From Meishania sp964351985 (GTDB taxonomy: Bacteria; Bacteroidota; Bacteroidia; Flavobacteriales; Flavobacteriaceae): a DNA stretch of 64,000 bases. Where the stretch lies: assembly GCA_964351985.1 (NCBI GenBank), contig CAYGPR010000011.1, positions 1 through 64,000 on the forward strand. The letters run 5' to 3'. The translations under genes were made by a program, and so were the position numbers. The notes under the pieces were generated by a model. The model was not told where the DNA came from and ran no database searches. It saw only the letters and a list, made by a program, of their open reading frames with translations. This document shows positions 15,905-25,505 of this stretch, piece after piece (the first letter of the stretch is position 1; each line of letters starts with the position of its first letter).

Positions 15905-18091
15905 TTAAAAGTCAAATCTATAAATCATTTTTAATGCAGCTCCCCAATTTTTTCTAGTGACGTTCTTATTAAAATTATCCGTTACTACTAGATAGACATA
16001 TGACAAGGGCCGATACTCCCATTGCAATCGACTGTTGATATTAAAATTGTCAAATTGGGTATTGTACTGCACGTAGGTTGTCCAATTAAGTCGATTGTCA
16101 AAAAAAACTTCACCAGTAAAACGAGCCAAATGAAACGTTTCACTACCCAGTTCGTTTAAGTCCAAGGCATTGATTTCGTATGACATTTGAAGATTGGCAA
16201 AGGGCAACATTCTATAACTTAGGTTGACAAACGCTGAGGAATTTTTACCGTTGTAATATTCGCCATGATGCAAATACCCCCTATACACAAACTTGGAGTT
16301 GAATACTGAATTATAGCCAATTCTTCCCCTAAAAAATTTATAAATATCCGGTGTTAGTTCGTTACCGTTGCCCAAGGGATCGAAAGCATATTTCAAATTT
16401 ACGTAGTCGTGGTAAAGATTGATATAAACAGCCGATAGGTTCTTGAAGAATAAAGCAGTGTTGTAAAAAGTCGATGATTGGTTCAAGGCACCATTTTCAT
16501 CCCAATAGGTATCATTAAATCCATAAAAATAACGATAGGAGTTTATACGATTCGAGTTTTCATAAAATTGGGTCAATGTCGCTCCTGCTGTGGATTGCGT
16601 ATATTCTTCGCGAACCACAATATCGTTCAAGGCATCATAATTATAAAGCCGGGGCGTAAAGCCTACATCGGCTATATAATTTTTACCGACATTCTTTAAA
16701 GAGGCATTCCAATCCAGACCTCTTTTATTGTACCAGATACCGACATTATAAAAGTTGTTGTCATTTGTCAATCCATCATTGAAACTGCTGCCAAAATTTG
16801 CCAGACCTATCCATTTATTATTGTCTGATTTATAGTTGAGATTTACCCCTGTTACCCGATTATATTCATCAATAAAATTGAATTTTTCAGTTTCTTGCCG
16901 GTTGATAAGAAAACTGGTTACCGTGAAGTTCTTTGATAATTGTTGTTCGATGACTAGGGCTCCATAGTTTTGTGATTCAACGGCATCTTCTCTCTCCGTT
17001 TGCACATTTAGCACTCCTAATCGGGTTTTTTGAGAAATATTTCCAGATAATTTCAATCCAAATTGAATATCCGAATTTAAACCTATTCGTCTGGAATAAA
17101 ATGGGTTAACCCCATCAACCCCTAAATTTGAAAATAAGTCGGAATTTTCTAAAAAGAAATTTCTCCTTTCAGGAAAGAAAACGGAAAAACGTGTGAGGTT
17201 AGTAACCTGCTGGTCAACATCGATCTGTGAGAAATCAGGATTCAACGTTACATCCATCTTTAAGGATGACGTGACATTGTATTGTACATCAAGACTAGGC
17301 TTGAGATTTGTATTGTCAGTATCATCGACAACATCATTCTGATAGTTCAAAGTAGAAGAAGGGGTTACCGCAAAACGGGAGGTTGCATTTTTTGGAAGAT
17401 TTTCAACAGCAAAATCTTTTGTAAACCGCAAATCGAACAACCTGAAATTTCGTTTCACGTTGGTTAAAATTGTCCATGAATTGTTTTTTATATCGCGTAC
17501 GTAAAACTGGATGCCGAAAACAGATTTTCCGGTATTAAAGTTTAAAGCTTTAAATGGTATTTCGATTTCATAAAGTTTTAAGTTTCCGTCGGTTGAAGTT
17601 TTGGCATTCCAAACGGCATTCCAACTTGTGTTTATTGTAAATCCGTCCGCCTCGCCGATACGCTCTATTAATCCGTCCGTTTGGGCGGCACCCATGTTCA
17701 CAGCAAAATAATAAGCATTCTGTTTTTGGTTTTGCGTATCCAGAATAAGTACAAAAGTATCGCTAGAAGCCACCGAGTTTTCCAAATCATCTCGTTTTAA
17801 GGAACCAAGTTGCGTTTTTGAAATTCTATCATGATAGGTCGCACCGATATATAAGTATTCGCCATTATGAAATAGGCGCACCGAAGTTTGGTTTTCGGCA
17901 AGTCCTTCGTCTGTCGGAAGATGGTTGTAGAATCTCGTATTTTCAACTGTTTTCAACCAAACATTTTCGTTAAGCTGGCCGTCGACATCGATATCTTCAT
18001 CAAAAAATGGAATCTCGGATTGTTGTGCCCATACAGACGATGGTACCATCAGTATTGCAAACAACAAATTTTTCATAATGCGGATTTTCAT
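15905..18091 (-). CDS. DUF5916 outer-membrane protein with carbohydrate-binding-like domain
   Basis: A 728-residue exported protein (leader NLLFAILMVPSSVWAQ). Residues about 25-220 are the CBM9-like beta-sandwich of DUF5916 proteins (IDVDGQLNENVWLKT at its start, DTFVLILDTQNQKQNAYYFAVN in the middle), and the remaining 500 residues are beta-barrel-like with strands such as TSSLKMDVTLNPDFSQIDVD and the landmark FFPERRNFFLENSDLF, ending in the C-terminal Phe (MIYRFDF) typical of outer-membrane barrels. Members are common in flavobacteria; their role is not established, though glycan binding or export has been suggested. Single gene; a second ATG at 18076 could also start it. Confidence 0.9.
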   Translation of the reverse strand: MKIRIMKNLLFAILMVPSSVWAQQSEIPFFDEDIDVDGQLNENVWLKTVENTRFYNHLPTDEGLAENQTSVRLFHNGEYLYIGATYHDRISKTQLGSLKRDDLENSVASSDTFVLILDTQNQKQNAYYFAVNMGAAQTDGLIERIGEADGFTINTSWNAVWNAKTSTDGNLKLYEIEIPFKALNFNTGKSVFGIQFYVRDIKNNSWTILTNVKRNFRLFDLRFTKDFAVENLPKNATSRFAVTPSSTLNYQNDVVDDTDNTNLKPSLDVQYNVTSSLKMDVTLNPDFSQIDVDQQVTNLTRFSVFFPERRNFFLENSDLFSNLGVDGVNPFYSRRIGLNSDIQFGLKLSGNISQKTRLGVLNVQTEREDAVESQNYGALVIEQQLSKNFTVTSFLINRQETEKFNFIDEYNRVTGVNLNYKSDNNKWIGLANFGSSFNDGLTNDNNFYNVGIWYNKRGLDWNASLKNVGKNYIADVGFTPRLYNYDALNDIVVREEYTQSTAGATLTQFYENSNRINSYRYFYGFNDTYWDENGALNQSSTFYNTALFFKNLSAVYINLYHDYVNLKYAFDPLGNGNELTPDIYKFFRGRIGYNSVFNSKFVYRGYLHHGEYYNGKNSSAFVNLSYRMLPFANLQMSYEINALDLNELGSETFHLARFTGEVFFDNRLNWTTYVQYNTQFDNFNINSRLQWEYRPLSYVYLVVTDNFNKNVTRKNWGAALKMIYRFDF

Positions 18092-18273
18092 TGGGCAATT
18101 TAACCCACATCAGAACCCGTATTTTTCAAAGTAGACGAATACCCTTTTTCCGGCCGCCAAAAGTATTTTTCTTGTTCGTAGACCTTAACGGCCTATTCAT
18201 AGTACTAAATGGAAGTTTGGTACACAATTAATAAACTGAACAACTTTAAAAGCTATTTTTATGGATTGACCTC

Positions 18274-19344
18274 ATGAATAAAATTTTCACATATCTCAAT
18301 ACCCCTTTTTTCAAACATTCGATGTTTTGGATTATCGTCTTCCTTTATTTCGTACTGTCGGTCAATAACCTGAGTATGTATGCCAGCTACCGGCATTTAT
18401 TGGAATCATACGGTATAATCGTAATCGCCCAGATCATTACGGCGTACACCTGTATCTATGTTTTGATTCCCAAATTTTTCAATAAAAAGAAAATCGGTCT
18501 GTTTATCTTTTGGGTGTTGATCTTGTTGCTTTCGGTACACGCCATATACCAAGCTTTTAGAATGCTTTATTTTGATGTCGAGTATTTTTATTATTATGAT
18601 GAAACCCAAAGGAGCTATGCCGTGGAGACCTACTGGAAGCGGTTAACCTATTTTTCCGTTTTTTTGAGCAAGTGTGTTCTGTACCTTACTCCCACCGCCC
18701 TATTGCTCATGGTTCGTTTTTATAAAAATCAACAGAAGTTTCTCAAATTGAACGAGCAAAAAAAAATTACGGAACTTACCGCTTTAAAGAATCAACTGAA
18801 TCCCCATTTTCTGTTCAATACACTAAACAACCTATATGCCTTGACTTTGGACAAATCGGACAAAGCGCCAGAGGTCATCGAGCGCCTTTCCAACATTCTC
18901 GATTACATATTATACCGTTGTAAGGAGAATTTCGTCCCAATCCAAAAAGAAATCGAGCTTATCGAGAATTATTTGACTTTGGAAAAAATAAGATATGGAA
19001 ACCGGGTTGCAATCAACTTTGATCACCAAATCGAAAATGAAGTAAAAATTGCGCCGTTGCTACTACTGACCTTCGTTGAAAATGCTTTTAAACATGGGGT
19101 CAGTCAGGAATTAGAGCAAGCAAAAATCGAAATTTTCCTAAACCTCAAAAATGATGATATCATTTTTTCCATCTTCAATTCTAAACCAAATATTCCTGCG
19201 GAAATACAACCAAATAATGAAGAACATTTGGGACTCAAAAACATAAGAAAGCAACTAGACTTATTATACCTAGATTCTTATGATTTGCAAATATCCGAGA
19301 AGGAAGAGATTTATTCGGTAGTCCTAAAGCTAATGGCGAAATGA
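18274..19344 (+). CDS. LytS-type sensor histidine kinase
   Basis: A 356-residue membrane kinase: four predicted membrane segments in residues 10-155, a short coil, then a His_kinase domain starting with LKNQLNPHFLFNTLNNLYAL, where the His is the phosphoacceptor, and a C-terminal ATPase with LLLLTFVENAFKHGV and GLKNIRKQLDLLY as N and G boxes. The stop codon overlaps the start of the response regulator (ATGA), so they are translationally coupled and certainly form a two-component pair. Signals for this class in Bacteroidota are largely unknown. There is no extra sensory domain besides the membrane segments. Confidence 0.93.
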   Translation: MNKIFTYLNTPFFKHSMFWIIVFLYFVLSVNNLSMYASYRHLLESYGIIVIAQIITAYTCIYVLIPKFFNKKKIGLFIFWVLILLLSVHAIYQAFRMLYFDVEYFYYYDETQRSYAVETYWKRLTYFSVFLSKCVLYLTPTALLLMVRFYKNQQKFLKLNEQKKITELTALKNQLNPHFLFNTLNNLYALTLDKSDKAPEVIERLSNILDYILYRCKENFVPIQKEIELIENYLTLEKIRYGNRVAINFDHQIENEVKIAPLLLLTFVENAFKHGVSQELEQAKIEIFLNLKNDDIIFSIFNSKPNIPAEIQPNNEEHLGLKNIRKQLDLLYLDSYDLQISEKEEIYSVVLKLMAK

Positions 19345-20039
19345 GGTACAAATGTTTAGTTGTGGATGACGAAGCGTTGGCTAGAGGGCTAATCGAAAAA
19401 CATTTATCCCAACTTGCTGAATTTGAAATCATTGCCTCTTGTTCAAGTGCCATTGAAGCGAATAAATTTCTGAAAGAAGAACACATTGATTTGCTTTTTT
19501 TGGATATTGAAATGCCTGTTTTAAAGGGCACGGAATTCTTTAAAAACCTAATTCATAAACCAAAGGTTATTTTTACGACCGCCCATCGCGATTTCGCATT
19601 GGACGGTTTTGATTTGAACGCAGTCGATTATCTTTTAAAACCCATCTCTTTTGCACGTTTCTTTAAAGCCATCGAGAAATTCTTGGAGCTGAAGTATTTA
19701 GCGGAAACTACACCTGATAGCTTAGAAAAAACCAATGATTATGTCTTTATACGGAAGGATAGAAAACAGGTAAAAGTTTTTTTTCAAGAGATAGTATACG
19801 TCGAAAGTGTCAAGGATTATATTAAGATCATAACCGAAAACGACAGCCATTTAATAAAGCAAAGTCTGAAGTCTTTCGAGGAAATTCTCGACGATAGATT
19901 TCTTAGAACGCACCGTTCATATATCGTAAATTTTGACAAAGTTACCGCTTACACCAAACAGGATATTGAAATTGGTAAAATTGAAATTCCCATCGGCGAA
20001 AGCCATAAAAAAGCGGTTCAAAAACGTCTGAATAGTTGA
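19341..20039 (+). CDS. LytR/AlgR-type response regulator
   Basis: A 232-residue regulator. The receiver domain (residues 1-120) has VVDDEALAR with the acidic pair, LLFLDIEMPVLKGTEF with the phosphorylated Asp, FTTAHRDFA and the Lys of YLLKPISF. A LytTR DNA-binding domain follows (about 135-230), with IVYVESVKDYIKI and FLRTHRSYIVNFDKV. It overlaps the kinase gene by 4 nt. LytTR domains bind paired imperfect direct repeats about two helical turns apart. The target genes are not evident: no obvious repeat pair precedes the kinase gene. Confidence 0.94.
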   Translation: MRYKCLVVDDEALARGLIEKHLSQLAEFEIIASCSSAIEANKFLKEEHIDLLFLDIEMPVLKGTEFFKNLIHKPKVIFTTAHRDFALDGFDLNAVDYLLKPISFARFFKAIEKFLELKYLAETTPDSLEKTNDYVFIRKDRKQVKVFFQEIVYVESVKDYIKIITENDSHLIKQSLKSFEEILDDRFLRTHRSYIVNFDKVTAYTKQDIEIGKIEIPIGESHKKAVQKRLNS

Positions 20040-20048
20040 CAATTCTTT

Positions 20049-22259
20049 TTAATTCGCAACTTCACTGATAAACTTAAGCCGGTAAAGCCGTAGCTCTTCA
20101 TCTTCATATTCACCATCGAACTCTTTTAGTGCCTCTTCGACATCATCGGTTTCGGCCTCTAAAAAATATTCGTGGATTTCTTCTTGTTGATCTTCGTCCA
20201 ACACCTCATCGATCCAATAGCCCAAGTTCAGCTTGGTACCGCTGTAGACGATTTGTTCCATTTCCTTGATGAGCTCCGGTATTTCCAATCCTTTTGAAGA
20301 AGCGATGTCCGATAGCGGTAGTTTACGGTCTACGTTTTGAATGATATACAATTTAAGTCCTGAATTGGCCCCGGTACTTTTGACTACAAGATCCTCGGGG
20401 CGAATTATCTCGTTGTCCTCTACATATTTTGAGATAAACTCTAAAAAGGGTTTCCCGTATTTCTTGGCCTTACCCTCGCCTACCCCATTGATATTCACCA
20501 TTTCCTCCATCGAGATAGGATACTTCAAGGCCATGTCTTCGAGCGAGGGGTCTTGAAAAACAACAAATGGTGGCACATCCAATTTCTTTGCCTGGGCCTT
20601 TCTAAGATCTTTTAATTGCTTCAAGAGTTTCTCATCGGCAACTCCGCCTTTCGAGGCACTTACAATGGCAGCATCATTGGCCTTGCTATACACATGGTCC
20701 TTCGTCATCATAAACGAGACGGGGTTCTGCAAGAATGCTTTACCTTTTTTGGTTACATGTAGAATTCCGTATTGCTCGATCTCTTTTTTTAGTAGCCCGG
20801 CCACTAGCACTTGACGTATCAGAGCCATCCAATAGTTTTTATCCTTATCGGAACCGATACCGAAAATTTCTTTTTCATCGGTTTTATGGGAGGCTATCAA
20901 AGCATTTACCTGACCGGTAAGGGCTTTTACAATTTCCTTCGATTTGAATTTTTCACTCGTGCCCTGAACAACTTTTATAAGTTTGACCACATTATCCTTA
21001 GCTTCCTCTTTTTCTTTCGGATTTCGGGTGTTATCATCCATATCGGCACCGGCGCCGTTCACCTCATCGAATTCCTCCCCAAAATAATGGAGCATGAATT
21101 TTCTGCGTGACATGGAGGTTTCGGCATAGGCCACAACTTCCTGTAAAAGTGCGTTGCCAATTTCTTGTTCTGCCACAGGCTTACCGGACATGAACTTTTC
21201 AAGTTTCTCAATATCCTTGTAGGAGTAAAAGGCAAGACAATGGCCTTCTCCATCATCCCTTCCGGCACGACCCGTCTCTTGATAATAACTTTCTATACTT
21301 TTCGGAATATCGTGATGTATTACATAGCGAACATCGGGCTTGTCGATCCCCATACCAAATGCAATGGTCGCCACGACCACATCTACATCTTCCATCAAGA
21401 ACATATCTTGATATTTCGAACGGGTCTTCGCATCGAACCCTGCATGATAGGGTACGGCGCTAACTCCATTAACCTGCAGTACTTGAGCCAAACTTTCGAC
21501 ACGCTTTCTACTTAGGCAATAAATGATACCTGATTTACCGGCATTCTGTTTCACGAACCTGATGATGTCCGCATCGACATTGTCGGTTTTCGGCCGTACT
21601 TCATAATACAGGTTCGGGCGATTAAAGGAAGCTTTGAAAACCTTGGCATCACCGATACCAAGATTCTTGATGATGTCTTCTTGTACCTTGGGAGTGGCCG
21701 TGGCAGTTAATCCGATAATAGGAATATTGTCACCCAATCGCTCGGCTATAGATTTCAAATTCCGATATTCGGGTCTGAAGTCATGGCCCCATTCCGAAAT
21801 ACAGTGTGCCTCGTCAACAGCCATAAAAGATATGCGAACCGATTGCAGAAAATCAACATACTCGTCTTTGGTCAAAGATTCTGGAGCAACATAGAGTAGC
21901 TTGGTAATTCCATCTAAAATATCCTGTTTGACTTGTTTGATCTCTGATTTGTTCAAAGAAGAGTTCAGTACGTGGGCGATTCCGTTCTCAGAAGAAATTC
22001 CACGAATGGCATCGACCTGATTTTTCATCAGTGCTATCAAGGGAGAAACGATAATCGCCGTACCTTCTTGCATCAATGCCGGAAGTTGATAGCAAAGAGA
22101 TTTGCCACCTCCGGTAGGCATAATGGCAAAGGTGTTCTTACCTTGAACGATATTCTTGATTACATCTTCTTGAAGCCCTTTGAACTGTGAGAATCCAAAA
22201 TATTTCTTGAGCGAGGCATGCAGGTCGATATCACTTAAAACCATACCATGTTTTGTCAT
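20049..22259 (-). CDS. recQ: ATP-dependent DNA helicase RecQ
   Basis: A 736-residue superfamily 2 helicase. Motifs in order: FKGLQEDVIKNIV (motif 0), MPTGGGKSLCYQLPA (Walker A, Lys53), VDEAHCISEWGHDFRPEY (DEAH box with the RecQ aromatic-rich loop), SKSGIIYCLSRKRVE-like motif IV, and QETGRAGRDDG (motif VI). A winged-helix and an HRDC domain (ISMEEMVNINGVGEGKAKKYG) follow, plus an acidic C-terminal tail (LEAETDDVEEALKEFDGEYE). It unwinds DNA for recombinational repair. The open frame starts at a TTG at 22274, but ATG 22259 is preferred. The neighbour kdsD is divergent, and recQ ends close to the response regulator gene. I cannot tell this gene from a second RecQ paralogue by sequence. Confidence 0.96.
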   Translation of the reverse strand: MTKHGMVLSDIDLHASLKKYFGFSQFKGLQEDVIKNIVQGKNTFAIMPTGGGKSLCYQLPALMQEGTAIIVSPLIALMKNQVDAIRGISSENGIAHVLNSSLNKSEIKQVKQDILDGITKLLYVAPESLTKDEYVDFLQSVRISFMAVDEAHCISEWGHDFRPEYRNLKSIAERLGDNIPIIGLTATATPKVQEDIIKNLGIGDAKVFKASFNRPNLYYEVRPKTDNVDADIIRFVKQNAGKSGIIYCLSRKRVESLAQVLQVNGVSAVPYHAGFDAKTRSKYQDMFLMEDVDVVVATIAFGMGIDKPDVRYVIHHDIPKSIESYYQETGRAGRDDGEGHCLAFYSYKDIEKLEKFMSGKPVAEQEIGNALLQEVVAYAETSMSRRKFMLHYFGEEFDEVNGAGADMDDNTRNPKEKEEAKDNVVKLIKVVQGTSEKFKSKEIVKALTGQVNALIASHKTDEKEIFGIGSDKDKNYWMALIRQVLVAGLLKKEIEQYGILHVTKKGKAFLQNPVSFMMTKDHVYSKANDAAIVSASKGGVADEKLLKQLKDLRKAQAKKLDVPPFVVFQDPSLEDMALKYPISMEEMVNINGVGEGKAKKYGKPFLEFISKYVEDNEIIRPEDLVVKSTGANSGLKLYIIQNVDRKLPLSDIASSKGLEIPELIKEMEQIVYSGTKLNLGYWIDEVLDEDQQEEIHEYFLEAETDDVEEALKEFDGEYEDEELRLYRLKFISEVAN

Positions 22260-22403
22260 GTTACTTTCTTTCAACGCACTGTGGGGGCGTCATTTCCAAA
22301 CTTCAATTTACGCACTTTTACTACTTCGATGTAAGCAATAGTCGTTAAAAAGTCTTAAAGTTTAAAATATTCCATGCCATTAAGACATTCAATATACTTT
22401 ATG

Positions 22404-22411
22404 TAATTTTG
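22404..22411 (+). promoter_or_regulatory. Candidate -7 box for the kdsD-tatC operon
   Basis: TAATTTTG matches TAnnTTTG, 57 nt before the TTG start of kdsD. No TTG lies at the standard distance upstream. Confidence 0.4.
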
Positions 22412-22467
22412 TAATCTTAAATATAAGACATTCTTTTAGCATTGCAATTCTTAATTTAAAATATACC

Positions 22468-23433
22468 TTGAGCGATACCAAAGCGATACTTGCCCTGGCA
22501 AAAAAGACCATTGAAAGCGAAAGTGCCGCGATTCATAATTTGACCACGTTATTAGACCATAGTTTTGCCGAAGCGGTTGCATGTATCATTAAATCGAAAG
22601 GAAGGGTCATTATCTCAGGTATCGGAAAAAGTGCAATAATAGCCTCAAAAATAGTTGCGACCCTAAATTCTACAGGAACTCCTGCGATTTTTATGCACGC
22701 TGCCGATGCCATACATGGTGATTTGGGGACTATCCAAAAAAATGATGTTGTCATCTGTATCTCAAAAAGTGGAATTAGCCCCGAAATCAAAATGCTGGTT
22801 CCCCTCATAAAAAGAGGAAAGAACAAACTTATCGGAATGACCGGTAACATTGATTCATTTCTAGCCGAGCAAGCTGACTTTGTTCTGAACACTTATGTCG
22901 AAAAAGAAGCTTGTCCCAACAATCTGGCACCGACTACGAGTACTACGGCACAAATGGTCATGGGCGATGCGTTGGCAATATGCCTTTTGGACCTGAAAGG
23001 CTTCAGCAGCAAGGATTTTGCCAAATACCACCCGGGCGGAACCTTAGGGAAACGATTATATCTTCGTGTTCAGGATATCGCCGATAACAACCAAAAACCC
23101 GAAGTTCAACTGGATACCGATGTCAGAAAGGTCATTGTGGAAATATCCGAAAAAATGCTCGGAGTTACCGCCGTTGTCGACAACAATAAAATTGTGGGCG
23201 TAGTTACCGATGGCGATATACGAAGAATGTTGAACAAATATGAAAACATCAACGGACTCACTGCTAAGGATATTATGACTTCAAATCCCAAAACGGTTCA
23301 ATCGGATGTGCTGGCAATCAAAGCCCTTGAAATTATGCAAGCTAATGGAATATCACAGTTGCTTGCGGTAGACGGCGAATCGTATAGGGGCATTGTACAT
23401 TTACATAATCTTATCAACGAAGGTATTATATAA
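22468..23433 (+). CDS. kdsD: D-arabinose-5-phosphate isomerase (SIS plus two CBS domains)
   Basis: A 321-residue KpsF/GutQ/KdsD protein. The N-terminal SIS domain (to about residue 200) holds ISGIGKSAIIASKIVATLNSTGT-like text and the serine motif CISKSGISPEI, with HGDLGTI; two CBS domains follow (residues 208-320). It interconverts ribulose 5-phosphate and arabinose 5-phosphate, feeding the KDO sugar of LPS. The start is TTG at 22468. The start codon of tatC overlaps its stop codon by one base, so the two are translationally coupled. Confidence 0.93.
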   Translation: MSDTKAILALAKKTIESESAAIHNLTTLLDHSFAEAVACIIKSKGRVIISGIGKSAIIASKIVATLNSTGTPAIFMHAADAIHGDLGTIQKNDVVICISKSGISPEIKMLVPLIKRGKNKLIGMTGNIDSFLAEQADFVLNTYVEKEACPNNLAPTTSTTAQMVMGDALAICLLDLKGFSSKDFAKYHPGGTLGKRLYLRVQDIADNNQKPEVQLDTDVRKVIVEISEKMLGVTAVVDNNKIVGVVTDGDIRRMLNKYENINGLTAKDIMTSNPKTVQSDVLAIKALEIMQANGISQLLAVDGESYRGIVHLHNLINEGII

Positions 23434-24278
23434 TGGCAAAGAAAAAACAGACCAAGGCACCGGATGAAATGTCGTTCTTGGATCATTTGGAAGAATTACG
23501 TTGGCATTTAATACGCTCTGTATTGGCGGTAGTCCTTATAGGTATTGTGGCCTTCGTCTTCAGCGAATTTGTATTTGACGTCATCATTTTTGGGCCTAAA
23601 AGTATGGACTTTCCCACCTATCGGATGTTCTGCAATATAGCGACCTCGGTAGGAGTGGAATCCGATTTCTGCAAAGACGAACTTCCTTTCACGATTCAGA
23701 GCCGGACGATGGGCGGGCAGTTCTCCGCGGATATCTGGACTGCTATTTGGGTGGGGTTCGTCGTCGGTTTTCCCTATGTACTCTGGGAACTTTGGAAGTT
23801 TATCAGTCCAGGTCTACATCCCAACGAAAGAAAGCATTCCCGTGGATTCATTTTAATAGCGTCGATGCTGTTCTTCATGGGCGTCTTGTTCGGATATTAC
23901 GTTGTTGCTCCCCTATCTATCAACTTTTTGGGCACCTATCAGGTCAGTGAACAAGTACTGAACGAATTTGATATCGGATCTTACATAAGCGCGGTCCGTA
24001 CATCGGTCATCGCCTGCGGGGTGATGTTCGAACTGCCGATCATTATCTATTTTCTGACCAAAGTGGGACTCGTAACTCCGGAAATCATGAAAAAATACCG
24101 TAAGATCGCCTTGGTCATCGTATTGATTCTCTCGGCCGTCATTACCCCACCCGATGTGACCAGCCAAATTATCGTTGCGATTCCCGTGCTGGTGCTGTAT
24201 CAAGTAAGTATTTTTATTTCGAAAATGGTGATGAAGCGCGAGGCAAAAAAAGAACTTAAACTTAAAAAGAATGCCTGA
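23433..24278 (+). CDS. tatC: Twin-arginine translocase subunit TatC
   Basis: A 281-residue inner-membrane protein with six membrane spans. The start MSFLDHLEELRWHLIRS is the highly conserved cytoplasmic TatC N-terminus, and FGYYVVAPLSINFLG and ALVIVLILSAVITPPDVTSQ complete the pattern. TatC recognises twin-arginine signal peptides of folded proteins. An extra acidic loop of about 40 residues (FCNIATSVGVESDFCKDELP) separates spans 1 and 2 and contains two Cys that could form a disulfide, as seen in Bacteroidota TatC. The next gene overlaps its end by 8 nt. No TatA is in the window. Confidence 0.95.
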   Translation: MAKKKQTKAPDEMSFLDHLEELRWHLIRSVLAVVLIGIVAFVFSEFVFDVIIFGPKSMDFPTYRMFCNIATSVGVESDFCKDELPFTIQSRTMGGQFSADIWTAIWVGFVVGFPYVLWELWKFISPGLHPNERKHSRGFILIASMLFFMGVLFGYYVVAPLSINFLGTYQVSEQVLNEFDIGSYISAVRTSVIACGVMFELPIIIYFLTKVGLVTPEIMKKYRKIALVIVLILSAVITPPDVTSQIIVAIPVLVLYQVSIFISKMVMKREAKKELKLKKNA

Positions 24279-24621
24279 TCAGGTTGAAGAATTCAATGCC
24301 TACCGTTCAAAAATGAACGAAAAGTTATTAGCCGATAACAATAAAATCATCAAACGTATTTTTAATTTGGATACGAATGCATACGCCGAAGGAGCCTTAG
24401 ATGTAAAGACCAAGGAACTCTTAGGTCTCGTGGCTTCGGCAGTCTTACGATGCGACGACTGCGTTAAATATCATTTGGAACATTCAAAAGAAGCGGGAGC
24501 TTCAAAAGAAGAAGTTATGGAAACCTTGGGGATTGCAACCCTAGTGGGCGGCACCATCGTAGTACCTCATTTGCGAAGGGCTTATGAATATTGGGAAGCC
24601 CTGGAGCATCGTGAAGGTTAA
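24271..24621 (+). CDS. AhpD-like/carboxymuconolactone decarboxylase family protein
   Basis: A 116-residue all-helical cytoplasmic protein with the CxxC pair RCDDCVKYHLEHSKEAGAS typical of AhpD-like proteins, which use the two Cys and a following His in peroxidase-reductase chemistry. The family also contains gamma-carboxymuconolactone decarboxylases, so the substrate is undetermined. It overlaps the tatC end by 8 nt and precedes lptB by 141 nt. This kdsD-tatC-cmd-lptB order looks like a conserved flavobacterial neighbourhood. Confidence 0.85.
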   Translation: MPDQVEEFNAYRSKMNEKLLADNNKIIKRIFNLDTNAYAEGALDVKTKELLGLVASAVLRCDDCVKYHLEHSKEAGASKEEVMETLGIATLVGGTIVVPHLRRAYEYWEALEHREG

Positions 24622-24709
24622 ATAAAACGTAATTGTTTTCGAATTCCGTTCTCAAGGGTTAGTTTTGAAAGCCACACAAATGAAAGTGTTTTAGAGCATA
24701 TCCATTTTG

Positions 24710-24733
24710 AACCTACCTGTCCGCAGGAAGGTT
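24710..24733. repeat. Hairpin in the AhpD-like/lptB gap
   Basis: AACCTACCTG and CAGGAAGGTT pair with one A-A mismatch around TCCG. It is followed by two GAACTTG-type repeats just before the lptB start. Confidence 0.5.
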
Positions 24734-24762
24734 TGAACTTGCGATTGAACTTGAACTAAACA

Positions 24763-25503
24763 ATGAAGCTTAGAGCAGAAAATATTATGAAATCGTATCG
24801 TGGCCGCCAGGTCGTGAAGGGTATTTCTTTGGAAGTCAATCAGGGTGAAATCGTAGGGCTATTAGGGCCGAACGGTGCAGGTAAGACAACTTCATTTTAT
24901 ATGATCGTGGGTCTTGTAAAACCCAATGGTGGAAATATTTACCTCGATGACATGGAGATTACAAAATTTCCGATGTACAAGCGTGCGCAGAACGGTATTG
25001 GCTATCTCGCCCAAGAGGCCTCGGTTTTTCGAAAGTTGAGTGTCGAGAAGAATATTCTCAGTGTACTTCAATTGACCAAACTGAGCAAAAAAGAGCAAGA
25101 AATAAAGATGGAATCGCTCATCGACGAATTCGGCCTAGGCCATATTCGAAAAAACCGTGGTGACTTGCTTTCGGGCGGCGAACGGCGTCGTACGGAAATA
25201 GCCCGCGCCCTGGCCACAGACCCAAAATTCATTTTGTTGGATGAACCCTTCGCTGGAGTGGATCCCGTCGCCGTAGAAGATATTCAACGTATCGTGGCCC
25301 AACTGAAAAATAAGAACATCGGAATTCTCATCACCGATCACAATGTTCAGGAAACCTTGGCCATTACTGAACGTTCGTACTTGATGTTCGAAGGTGGCAT
25401 TCTAAAGTCAGGAATTCCTGAAGACCTTGCCGCTGATGAAATGGTACGTAAAGTGTATTTAGGGCAGAATTTTGAGCTTCGAAAAAAGAAGTTGGATTTT
25501 TAA
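24763..25503 (+). CDS. lptB: LPS export ABC transporter ATP-binding protein LptB
   Basis: A 246-residue ABC ATPase. Walker A GPNGAGKT is at 35-42, the signature LLSGGERRRTEIARALA near 137, Walker B ILLDEPFAGVDPVA, and the switch His in ITDHNVQETLAIT. The RRTEIARAL and FAGVDPVAVEDIQRIV wording is distinctive for LptB, which with LptFG extracts LPS from the inner membrane and drives it to the outer membrane. The gene is downstream of kdsD and tatC, in an LPS-related setting. LptF/G are not in the window. Confidence 0.96.
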   Translation: MKLRAENIMKSYRGRQVVKGISLEVNQGEIVGLLGPNGAGKTTSFYMIVGLVKPNGGNIYLDDMEITKFPMYKRAQNGIGYLAQEASVFRKLSVEKNILSVLQLTKLSKKEQEIKMESLIDEFGLGHIRKNRGDLLSGGERRRTEIARALATDPKFILLDEPFAGVDPVAVEDIQRIVAQLKNKNIGILITDHNVQETLAITERSYLMFEGGILKSGIPEDLAADEMVRKVYLGQNFELRKKKLDF

Positions 25504-25505
25504 GA